Source of the DNA: Zoogloeaceae bacterium
GTDB lineage: Bacteria; Pseudomonadota; Gammaproteobacteria; Burkholderiales; Rhodocyclaceae
Assembly (NCBI GenBank): GCA_015657735.1
Contig: SSSX01000204.1
Location: 1-16,278, forward strand
Length of the DNA: 16,278 bases
Direction: 5' to 3'
Shown: piece after piece, positions 5,970 to 12,761 of the stretch
Position numbering within the stretch: position 1 is the stretch's first letter
How the letters are laid out: every line of letters starts with the position of its first letter
Program-made: the position numbers and the translations under genes
The notes under the pieces: model-generated
The model's database searches: none
The model's input: the letters and a program-made list of their open reading frames with translations, nothing else
Told to the model about the DNA's origin: nothing

Positions 5970-7186
5970 TGCAGGTTCTCCCGGCGCAGCAGCAGGTGGG
6001 TGGTGGTGCCGTCCTGGCGCAGGTTGGCGAGCAGGCCGCGGCTGGCGAGCAGGCCGACGACGGCTTCGGCGCGCGCCGCGGCGGGGCCGGCGAGGGTCAG
6101 GTCGAGGCGGCCGTCCTCGAAGCGCAGCGTGGCGATGCCGCCGGCGGCGTCGGTTCCGAGGGCTTCGGCGGCCTGGGCGAGCAGGGCCAGCGCGTCGTCG
6201 TCGCGCAGCAGGCCGTGGCGGGCGCGTTCGAGGTTGAGCTGCTGGCGCATCTGGGCGGCGGGGGCGACGACCGGGCTGCCGGGGAAGGTGCTGCGATAAA
6301 CCCGTTCGATGCGCTCGCCGGTCTGGCCGAGGCTATGCCGCAGCCACAGTGCTTCGCCGACGCTGGCGAGCAGCCACACGGCCAGCGCGCCCGCACCGAC
6401 GGCCAGCGCCGGGCGCAGCTTGCCGAGCCGCCCGGCGCCGCTGTCGCGGAAGGCGAAGTCGCCGTGGAGCAGGTTGGTGGCCTTGCGGTCGGCGCCCTGC
6501 CACCACAGGTAGGGCGCGGCGCTGCGGATGTCGAGGGCGCTGTCGGCCTGCAGCGCGGCGAGGTCGGGCGGCGGGCAGCCGGGGGCGAGGTGCACGTCGA
6601 CGTGGCCCGGGGCGCTGTTGGCGGCGCGGGCCGTGGCGGCCTGACGGGCCAGCAGTGCGGCGAGCAGATCGGTGTCGAGGGCCAGGCCGGTGGTCGGGCT
6701 GCCGCGCAGGATCGCGCCGCCGGCCGACAGGCTGAGCTGCCAGGCGTCGCTGCCGGCGGGGGCGGTCTGCACTTCGGCGAGCACCCGGCGCGGCGGCCGG
6801 CCGATGGCGGCGAGCTGGGCGACCAGCTGGCGCAGGCGCTCGCGGGCGACGACCAGTACGCCGGCCAGATCGCGCTCGCCGTCGTCGGCGGGGCGGCGGT
6901 GGCTGAGGGTCAGGTGCTGGGTGTCGGGGTCTTTCAGCAGGCGGTCTTCGAGGGCGTAGGCGAGCAGGCGCGGCAGGTCGCGGCGGGCGCCGCGCGGCAG
7001 CGGCACTTCGAGCCACAGGCACTGCGGGCCGGTCAGCACGACTTCGCACTCGGCGGCGGCCGGCCAGTGGCGGGGTTCGGCGTGGCCTTCGGCGAGCGGC
7101 CGGCCGTCGGCGCCGAGGAGCACCCACGGGCAGTCGGGCCGGGCCGGCCATTGTTCGTCGAGGGCGAGGAGGAGGCGGGTACTCAT
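5966..7186 (-). CDS. gspL: T2SS inner-membrane platform protein GspL
   Basis: This 406-residue bitopic protein has a large actin-like cytoplasmic domain (about 1-250) that recruits the GspE ATPase. A single membrane segment follows at about 258-280 (RPALAVGAGALAVWLLASVG), then a periplasmic ferredoxin-like domain that pairs with GspM. Family landmarks are LPRLLAYALEDRLLKDP (71-87), WLEVPLPRGARRDLP just before it, and NLLHGDFAFR (238-247), the typical end of the cytoplasmic domain. It overlaps gspK upstream and gspM downstream by ATGA, so the three proteins are translationally coupled. Confidence 0.92.
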   Translation of the reverse strand: MSTRLLLALDEQWPARPDCPWVLLGADGRPLAEGHAEPRHWPAAAECEVVLTGPQCLWLEVPLPRGARRDLPRLLAYALEDRLLKDPDTQHLTLSHRRPADDGERDLAGVLVVARERLRQLVAQLAAIGRPPRRVLAEVQTAPAGSDAWQLSLSAGGAILRGSPTTGLALDTDLLAALLARQAATARAANSAPGHVDVHLAPGCPPPDLAALQADSALDIRSAAPYLWWQGADRKATNLLHGDFAFRDSGAGRLGKLRPALAVGAGALAVWLLASVGEALWLRHSLGQTGERIERVYRSTFPGSPVVAPAAQMRQQLNLERARHGLLRDDDALALLAQAAEALGTDAAGGIATLRFEDGRLDLTLAGPAAARAEAVVGLLASRGLLANLRQDGTTTHLLLRRENLQ

Positions 7187-8139
7187 AGCAGTTTCTGCCA
7201 GACGATGGTGGGCCAGTTCTGGCTGCGGTCGAGCAGCACTTCCATGCGCACCATGGCCACGCCGAAGCGGGCGCGGCCGGTGGCGAGGAAGTGGCGGCTG
7301 GTGGTGGCGAGGCGGGCGGTGTCGGGCTGCAGTTCCTGCGACGGCAGGCGGGCCTTGAAGTCGGCGACGTCCTTGAACCAGGCGCGGCCGCGCTGGACGA
7401 CCAGCACCCGTGCGGCGTCGAGGGACAGGCCGGGCACCGCGGCGGCGAGAACTTCCGGCGGCGCGGTGTTGACGTTGACCTTGGTGCCGGCCGGCAGCGC
7501 GGCGACCAGCGGGGTCAGGCGGGCCACCAGCTGCGGCGTGAAGCCGCGCACCTGGAGCAGCTCGCTGACGGCGGCGAGGGGGGCGTTGGCGGGCCGCAGC
7601 GGCGGCGTGCGGGCGCCGTACCAGGACGATTCGGCGCCGCCGGGCAGGCGCGGGCTGTCGTCGGCGTCGAGCCAGTCGAGCAGCGCGGCGACGAGGTTGA
7701 GCGCGTCGCTGTCGGCGACGCCGGCCAAGGCCAGCAGGCGCTGGAACTGCTCGACTTCGACGATGTCGGCGCCGTCGCTGCCGGCCAGGTTGTTGAGGTT
7801 GATGCGGCCGGAGAGTTCCTGCAGCTCGCCGCTGACCTCGCCTTCCTCGACCGGCGTCGGCGGGATCTTGACGGCCCAGGCTTCGCCGAGGTGGTCGACG
7901 GTGCTGCTGCGGGCGTCTTCGGCGAGCACGTTGCGGGCCCAGTCGACAGCGCCGCGGGCGAGCTGGCGGGCCTGGGCCTGGTCGTGGCGGCCGCTGACGT
8001 GGTCGAGCGCAACGCCGAGGTCGCCCACCGAGGCGGCGGCGAGCCCGGCGACGAGGGCCACGGTGAGCAGCGCGAGGATCACCGCGGCACCTTGCTGGCG
8101 GCGGCGCGGGCGGACGGAGGGGGCGTGGCGGGGCGGCAT
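7183..8139 (-). CDS. gspK: T2SS minor pseudopilin GspK
   Basis: This 318-residue large minor pseudopilin caps the pseudopilus tip with GspI and GspJ. The prepilin leader MPPRHAPSVRPRRRQQG is cleaved after Gly17, giving AAVILALLTVALVAGLAAA as the hydrophobic helix. Position +5 is Leu, not Glu, and the lack of Glu5 is a known hallmark of GspK that fits its tip location. Further on, LSGRINLNNL and TKVNVNTAPPEVL are typical of the GspK helix-hairpin-helix-like region. The ATG at 8139 overlaps the gspJ stop as TGATG. A start further upstream, which the open frame allows, would place 34 unrelated Arg-rich residues ahead of the leader and was rejected. Confidence 0.93.
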   Translation of the reverse strand: MPPRHAPSVRPRRRQQGAAVILALLTVALVAGLAAASVGDLGVALDHVSGRHDQAQARQLARGAVDWARNVLAEDARSSTVDHLGEAWAVKIPPTPVEEGEVSGELQELSGRINLNNLAGSDGADIVEVEQFQRLLALAGVADSDALNLVAALLDWLDADDSPRLPGGAESSWYGARTPPLRPANAPLAAVSELLQVRGFTPQLVARLTPLVAALPAGTKVNVNTAPPEVLAAAVPGLSLDAARVLVVQRGRAWFKDVADFKARLPSQELQPDTARLATTSRHFLATGRARFGVAMVRMEVLLDRSQNWPTIVWQKLL

Positions 8140-8750
8140 CAGCGGAGCGCGATCAGGCGCGTGATGGTGCCCGCGTCGGGCAGGTCGAGTTCGAGGATCA
8201 CGGCGTCGGGCAGCGTGCTGCGGCTGTCGCCGGGCGGCCATGCGTCGACCCGGTTGTTGTTCAGCAGGAAGCGCCAGCGCAGGCCGCGGACGTTGCCGAG
8301 CAACGGTTCGACGGCCGGCTCGCCGATCGCTTCGCGGCCGCTCCAGCGCAGCCAGTCGAGGCGGCCGTCGACCAGCCGGTAGCCGACCCGGCGCACGCCG
8401 CGGGTGTCGTCGAGGCGCAGGAACTGGAGTTCCGGCCCGCCGCCGCTGGCCGCCCGGCCAAGGATCATCGCGGCGCTGGCGGCCGGCGTGGAGGTGGCCG
8501 GGACGCCGCTGTCGGTGGCGCTGCCGTCGCCGCTGCGCGACGGGGCGACGACCTGCAGCAGGTCGGTGTCGATGCGCTGCATGCTGCGCGCGATGGCGCG
8601 CCAGCGGTCGAAGTTTTCTTCGAGGCGGCTGCGGCTGGTGGCGACTTCGGCCAGCGCGCGGTAGGACAGCACGCCGAGGATCGCGAAGATGGCCAGCGCG
8701 ACCATCAGTTCGACGAGGGTCAGGCCGCGCTGGCGAGGCGGCCGGGTCAT
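8139..8750 (-). CDS. gspJ: T2SS minor pseudopilin GspJ
   Basis: This 203-residue minor pseudopilin carries the prepilin leader MTRPPRQRG, cleaved before LTLVELMVALAIFAILGVLS, with Glu at +5 of the mature protein. The following SYRALAEV and the segment RWRAIARSMQRIDTDL are characteristic of GspJ, as is the later RLDWLRW. With GspI and GspK it forms the tip complex that starts pseudopilus assembly. The ATG overlaps the gspI stop as ATGA. Confidence 0.93.
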   Translation of the reverse strand: MTRPPRQRGLTLVELMVALAIFAILGVLSYRALAEVATSRSRLEENFDRWRAIARSMQRIDTDLLQVVAPSRSGDGSATDSGVPATSTPAASAAMILGRAASGGGPELQFLRLDDTRGVRRVGYRLVDGRLDWLRWSGREAIGEPAVEPLLGNVRGLRWRFLLNNNRVDAWPPGDSRSTLPDAVILELDLPDAGTITRLIALR

Positions 8751-9124
8751 CGCAGCGGCCTCGCCACGTAACCGGACAGGCGGGCGATGGCGTGCTCGGC
8801 CGAGTCGGGGCCGAACACGCTGACGTCCACCCGGCGGAACAGCGGGTTGGCGGTGGCCTTGACGTCCTCGCGCCAGCGGTAGCTGCGCCCGGCCTGCTCG
8901 GCGCTGCCTTCGTTGCTGCCGGCGGGCGGCCAGGCCTGGGTGGCGCGCAGCTCGGCGAGGCGGTTTTCGGCGATCCAGTCGCCGATCAGGCGCTCGCGCA
9001 GCTCGGCCGACGACTGCGCGGTGACGCCCATCGCGCGGAAGGCGGCGGTCAGCGCGATGGCGAGGATGGCCAGCGCGACGAGGGTTTCGAGCAGCGTGAA
9101 GCCGCGGGGCCGGCGGTGCGTCAT
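8747..9124 (-). CDS. gspI: T2SS minor pseudopilin GspI
   Basis: This is a 125-residue minor pseudopilin. The leader MTHRRPRG is cleaved before FTLLETLVALAILAIALTAA, with Glu at +5. The family signature WIAENRLAELR (about residues 49-59) is present and in this family follows the helix at this distance. It belongs to the tip complex with GspJ and GspK. Short length, signature and position between gspH and gspJ make the call secure. It overlaps both neighbours by ATGA. Confidence 0.94.
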   Translation of the reverse strand: MTHRRPRGFTLLETLVALAILAIALTAAFRAMGVTAQSSAELRERLIGDWIAENRLAELRATQAWPPAGSNEGSAEQAGRSYRWREDVKATANPLFRRVDVSVFGPDSAEHAIARLSGYVARPLR

Positions 9125-9645
9125 GAGCGCTGGCGGCCCGGCAGGTCGAGGATCACTTCGCCGTTGGCCTTGCCGGTGAGGCGGGCTTCGCCGCCCGGCG
9201 TGGCGACGCGCAGTTCGTATTCAGGCGCCTGGCTGCCGAACTGCAGACGCGGCGCAGCGGCCTCGGTCTGGCCTTCGAGGCGCAGGCCGGACCAGCCGAG
9301 GCCGCCAGGCAGGGTGCGTTCGGTGAACACCGGCGGGTCGATCAGCGGCCGCCAGTTGTCGTCGGCGTCGAGCGCCGAGAAGCGGTAGCCGTCGGGCAGG
9401 AACTCGATGGCGATCGGCCGGCCGCGGACGACGGCGCGGTCGGCGCTGGCTTCGAGCACCAGGCGCAGGCGCTTGAGGGCCTGCTCGGCGTCGCGCCCGC
9501 GCAGGCTGTCGAGGCCGATCGTGATCCCGGTCGCCATCACGCCCATGATGACCAGCACGACCATCACTTCGATCAGCGTGAAGCCGGCGTGACGGCGGGG
9601 GCGTGAGCGGGGCGAAGCCACGGTCACCGGGGGACTTTTTCTCAC
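9121..9645 (-). CDS. gspH: T2SS minor pseudopilin GspH
   Basis: This is a 174-residue minor pseudopilin. The leader ends RPRRHAG, then FTLIEVMVVLVIMGVMATG with Glu at +5. Further on, DGYRFSALDADDNWRPL is typical of GspH. No ATG precedes the leader after the gspG stop. I chose the GTG at 9645, which overlaps the gspG stop as GTGA, matching the overlap style of the rest of the operon; it is preceded by GGAG at a short distance. GTG codons at 9627 and 9621 are possible alternatives and would shorten the leader. The frame remains open far upstream across gspG and gspF, but that part is a shadow of those genes. Confidence 0.9.
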   Translation of the reverse strand: MRKSPPVTVASPRSRPRRHAGFTLIEVMVVLVIMGVMATGITIGLDSLRGRDAEQALKRLRLVLEASADRAVVRGRPIAIEFLPDGYRFSALDADDNWRPLIDPPVFTERTLPGGLGWSGLRLEGQTEAAAPRLQFGSQAPEYELRVATPGGEARLTGKANGEVILDLPGRQRS

Positions 9646-10070
9646 AGGCTCCACGAGCCGATGTCGGCGTCGAAGCCCTCGCCGCCCGAGATGCCGTCGG
9701 CGCCGAAACTCATCACGTCGACCTCGCCCTTGAGGCCGGGCATCACGTACTGGTAGGGCTTGCCCCACGGGTCCATCGGCAGCTTGTCGAGATAGGACTT
9801 CCAGTTGTCGGGCACCGGTGCGGCGGCGGGCCTGGCGACGAGGGCGGCGAGGCCCTGCTCGGCGGTGGGGTAGCGGCGGTTGTCGAGCTTGTACAGCTTG
9901 AGCGCCTGCATGATCGCCGAGATGTCCTGGCGGGCGGCGACCACGCGGGCTTCGTCGGGGCGGCTCATGACCTTCGGCACCACCAGCGCGGCGAGCACGC
10001 CGAGGATGACGATGACGACCATCACTTCGATCAGGGTGAAGCCGCGGGCGCGGCGGGGCGTGTTTTGCAT
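9642..10070 (-). CDS. gspG: T2SS major pseudopilin GspG
   Basis: This 142-residue protein is the main building block of the pseudopilus that pushes substrates through the secretin. The leader MQNTPRRARG is cleaved before FTLIEVMVVIVILGVLAALV, with Glu at +5. RRYPTAEQGLAAL (66-78), LPMDPWGKPYQYV (97-109) and the C-terminal FGADGISGGEGFDADIGSW (122-140) are classic GspG features; the last forms the calcium-binding loop in the family. The start has a good ribosome binding site, AAGGA at 10077-10081, which overlaps the gspF stop codon. This is one of the few places in the operon where a strong independent initiation signal is visible, fitting the need for many GspG copies. Confidence 0.97.
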   Translation of the reverse strand: MQNTPRRARGFTLIEVMVVIVILGVLAALVVPKVMSRPDEARVVAARQDISAIMQALKLYKLDNRRYPTAEQGLAALVARPAAAPVPDNWKSYLDKLPMDPWGKPYQYVMPGLKGEVDVMSFGADGISGGEGFDADIGSWSL

Positions 10071-10076
10071 GGTGTG

Positions 10077-10081
10077 TCCTT
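10077..10081 (-). promoter_or_regulatory. Ribosome binding site of gspG, overlapping the gspF stop codon
   Basis: On the minus strand AAGGA lies six bases before the gspG ATG and shares bases with the TAA of gspF, within a locally AT-rich stretch. Confidence 0.7.
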
Positions 10082-10146
10082 ATTTCATCAATGTATTTAT
10101 TTCGATTATGGGTTGCATTACAGCCATAACGATGATCAATACGAAT
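10080..10146 (-). other. Abruptly AT-rich 3' end of gspF ahead of gspG
   Basis: Bases 10081-10140 contain 18 G/C in 60, in an operon near 70% GC. The encoded residues are the normal conserved gspF end, so codon choice rather than protein sequence has changed. It contains -10-like words on the minus strand (TGTAAT, CATAAT, TACATT) but no convincing paired -35, so an internal promoter is possible but not shown. Confidence 0.6.
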
Positions 10147-11282
10147 CCGCCCATCGCCAGCAGCAACACCGGTTCGAGCAGCGCGGTGAGGGTGGCGGTG
10201 CGGTTTTCGAGTTCGGCCTGCTGCAGGCGGGCGGCGCGGTCGAGCAGTTCGTCGACGCGGCCGGTGGCTTCGCCGTTGGCGATCATGTGGATCAGCAGCG
10301 GCGGAAACTGGCGGCTGGCGCCGAGCGCCTTCGACAGCGGCTGGCCTTCGCGGACGCGCTCGGCGGCGCGGCCGACGGCGTCGGCCAGCGGCAGGCGGGC
10401 GATCACCTGGCGGCCGGCGTCGAGCGCGGCGAGCAGCGGCACGCCGCTGCCGGCGAGGATCGACAGGGTGCTGGCGAAACGGGTGGCGTCGAGCGTGCGC
10501 AGATGGCGGCCGAGCACCGGCAGGCGCAGCAGCCAGGCATCCCAGCGGCGTTTGACGGTGGTGTCGCGGAGCGCCGCGCGGCCGGCGACGAGCCCGCCGA
10601 CGACGGCCAGCACCAGCAGCCAGCCCCATTCGCGCAGCACGCTGCTGACGACGATCAGCACGCGGGTGAGCAGCGGCAGGGCCTGCTTGCCCTGCTGGAA
10701 GACCGACACGACCTGCGGCACGACGTAGGTCATCAGCCCGACGATGACCAGCAGCGCCACGCTGGCGACGATCGCCGGGTAGAGCAGGGCCTGCAGGGTT
10801 TTGGTGCGCAGCGCGTGGCTGCGGTCGAGGTAGTCGGCGAGCTGGTTCATGACGCGCGCCAGTTCGCCGGATTTTTCGCCGGCCGCGACGGAGGCCCGGT
10901 ACAGCGTCGAGAAGGCCTGCGGATAGCGGTCCAGCGCGGCGCGCAGGCTGTAGCCGGCGAGGATTTCGGAGCGCACGCCGGCCAGCAGCTGGCGGGTGGC
11001 TTCGGTTTCGGCCTGTTCGATGAGCGCCGCCAGCGCCTGTTCGACGGTGAGGCCGGAGGACAGCAGCGTGGCCCACTGGCGGGTCAGCAGCGTGAGGTCG
11101 GCGTCCCGGAGGCGGCGCCGTGTGGCTTTGCCGCCGGCGCCCTGCGCCACCGACGCCACTTCCAGCGGAAACAGCCCGCGCTCGCGCAGCAGCCCGCGCG
11201 CGGCGCGGCCGGTGTCGGCTTCGAGGACGCCGGCGGATTCCTTGCCGGCGGCGTCGACGGCGCGGTAGTGGAAGGCGGTCAT
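10080..11282 (-). CDS. gspF: T2SS inner-membrane platform protein GspF
   Basis: This is a 400-residue polytopic membrane protein, the core of the assembly platform that the GspE ATPase acts on. It has two T2SSF domains (about 64-187 and 267-390), with membrane segments at about 168-190, 207-237 and 368-390. Signatures are FHYRAVDAAGKESAGVLEA at the N terminus, LTLLTRQWATLLSSGLTVEQ (63-82) and its counterpart ATRFASTLSILAGSGVPLL (266-284). The C terminus ends PIIEINTLMK, a common GspF ending. It starts 12 bases after gspE. The last 22 or so codons switch to AT-rich codons (ATA, AAT, ACA, GTA, TTG), unlike the rest of the gene. Confidence 0.96.
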   Translation of the reverse strand: MTAFHYRAVDAAGKESAGVLEADTGRAARGLLRERGLFPLEVASVAQGAGGKATRRRLRDADLTLLTRQWATLLSSGLTVEQALAALIEQAETEATRQLLAGVRSEILAGYSLRAALDRYPQAFSTLYRASVAAGEKSGELARVMNQLADYLDRSHALRTKTLQALLYPAIVASVALLVIVGLMTYVVPQVVSVFQQGKQALPLLTRVLIVVSSVLREWGWLLVLAVVGGLVAGRAALRDTTVKRRWDAWLLRLPVLGRHLRTLDATRFASTLSILAGSGVPLLAALDAGRQVIARLPLADAVGRAAERVREGQPLSKALGASRQFPPLLIHMIANGEATGRVDELLDRAARLQQAELENRTATLTALLEPVLLLAMGGFVLIIVMAVMQPIIEINTLMK

Positions 11283-11294
11283 CGCGGGATTCGC

Positions 11295-12761
11295 TCAGTC
11301 ACGGGTGACGCGCAGCAGCTCTTCGGCCGATGTGGTGCCGTCGGCGACGAGGCGCAGGCCGTCGTCGCGCAGGCTGTGGGCGCCGTGCTGGCGGGCGTGG
11401 GCGCGGAGCTGGGCTTCGTCGGCGGCGGTGTGGATCAGGCGCTGCAGGGTGTCGTCGGTGACGATCAGTTCGTAGATGCCGGTGCGGCCGGCGTAGCCGC
11501 TGCGGCTGCAGTCGGGGCAGCCGGGGGCGTGCCAGAGCTGGGCCGGGGCGCCGGCGCCGAGCAGGGCGCGGTCGGCGGCGCTGGCCGGCTGCGGCGTACG
11601 GCAGGCCGGGCACAGGCGGCGGACCAGGCGCTGGGCGAGGACGCCGCGCAGCGTGGAGGCGAGCAGGAACGGTTCGACGCCCATGTCCACCAGGCGGGTG
11701 ACCGCCGAGGCGGCGTCGTTGGTGTGCAGCGTGGCCAGCACGAGGTGGCCGGTGAGGCTGGCCTGGACGGCGATCTGGGCGGTTTCGAGGTCGCGGATCT
11801 CGCCGATCATGATCACGTCGGGGTCTTGCCGCAGGATCGCGCGCAGCGCGCGGGCGAAGCTGAGGTCGATCTTGCTGTTGACCTGAATCTGGCCGACGCC
11901 GGGCAGATCGTATTCGACCGGGTCTTCGACGGTGACGATGTTTCGACTCTTTGCATCCATGCCCTGCAGCGCGGCGTAGAGCGTGGTGCTCTTGCCGGAG
12001 CCGGTGGGGCCGGTGACGAGGAGGATGCCGTGGGGCTGTTCGAGGAGCCGCGCGAAGGGGGCAACGGTGTCGGCCGCCATGCCGAGGCTGTCGAGGCTGC
12101 GCTGGCCGCTGCCCTTGTCGAGCAGGCGCAGCACGATGCGCTCGCCGTGGGTGGTGGGCAGTGTGGAGACGCGCACGTCGACCTGGCGGCCGGCGAGGCG
12201 CAGCGCGATGCGGCCGTCCTGCGGCAGACGCTTTTCGGCGATGTCGAGGCTGGCCATGATCTTGATCCGCGACGCCATCGCGGCGTGCAGCGCGCGGTGC
12301 GGCTGGGCGACGTCGACCAGCACGCCGTCGCGGCGGAAGCGCACGACCGAGTGGCGCTCGTAGGGTTCGATGTGGATGTCGCTGGCGGACTGGCGCACGG
12401 CCTGGGTGAGCAGCGCGTTGATCATGCGGATGATCGGCGCGTCGTCCTGGGTTTCGAGCAGGTCCTCGACGGCCGGCAGCTCGGTCATGAGCTGGGTGAG
12501 GTCGACTTCCTGGCCGACGTCGGCGACGACTTCGGCGGCGTTGCCGTCGGCGCCGGAATAGGCTTCGGACAGCCGCGCCTCGAAGGTGGCGCGCGAGACG
12601 TTCTCGATGGTGAGCGGCACGCCGAGGCTGCGCCGGACTTCGGCCAGCGCGGCGAGGTCGGCGCCGTCGCGCAGCAGCAGTTCGGCGCGCTCGGCACCGT
12701 GGCCGGCGACGAGGATGCCGTGAGCCTTGGCGAAGGCGTAGGGCAGAGCCGGCGCGCTCAT
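11295..12761 (-). CDS. gspE: T2SS ATPase GspE
   Basis: This 488-residue secretion ATPase hydrolyses ATP in the cytoplasm and drives pseudopilus growth through GspF and GspL. The N-terminal N1/N2 region (about 1-100) docks on GspL. The Walker A motif is GPTGSGKS (251-258), the Asp box lies near VEDPVEY (278-284), the Walker B motif is DVIMIGEIRD (315-324), and the His box is LATLHTNDA (342-350). Arg finger candidates lie in RFRRDG (141-146). The Zn-binding four-Cys module is present as CPAC (384-387) and CPDC (415-418). All catalytic motifs are intact and the length is normal. The ATG overlaps the gspD stop as ATGA. A small patch of unusual codons occurs at residues 269-274. Confidence 0.97.
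   Translation of the reverse strand: MSAPALPYAFAKAHGILVAGHGAERAELLLRDGADLAALAEVRRSLGVPLTIENVSRATFEARLSEAYSGADGNAAEVVADVGQEVDLTQLMTELPAVEDLLETQDDAPIIRMINALLTQAVRQSASDIHIEPYERHSVVRFRRDGVLVDVAQPHRALHAAMASRIKIMASLDIAEKRLPQDGRIALRLAGRQVDVRVSTLPTTHGERIVLRLLDKGSGQRSLDSLGMAADTVAPFARLLEQPHGILLVTGPTGSGKSTTLYAALQGMDAKSRNIVTVEDPVEYDLPGVGQIQVNSKIDLSFARALRAILRQDPDVIMIGEIRDLETAQIAVQASLTGHLVLATLHTNDAASAVTRLVDMGVEPFLLASTLRGVLAQRLVRRLCPACRTPQPASAADRALLGAGAPAQLWHAPGCPDCSRSGYAGRTGIYELIVTDDTLQRLIHTAADEAQLRAHARQHGAHSLRDDGLRLVADGTTSAEELLRVTRD

Noticed and set aside
5957..8164. Long plus-strand open frame opposite gspK and gspL
   Set aside because: Same reason: the minus-strand frames are recognisable T2SS genes with overlapping starts and stops, and the plus-strand product resembles no protein family.
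9646..11076. Upstream extension of the gspH frame across gspG and gspF
   Set aside because: The frame is open but the residues are Arg/Pro/Ala-rich shadow sequence. The GTG at 9645 overlapping the gspG stop is a far better start.
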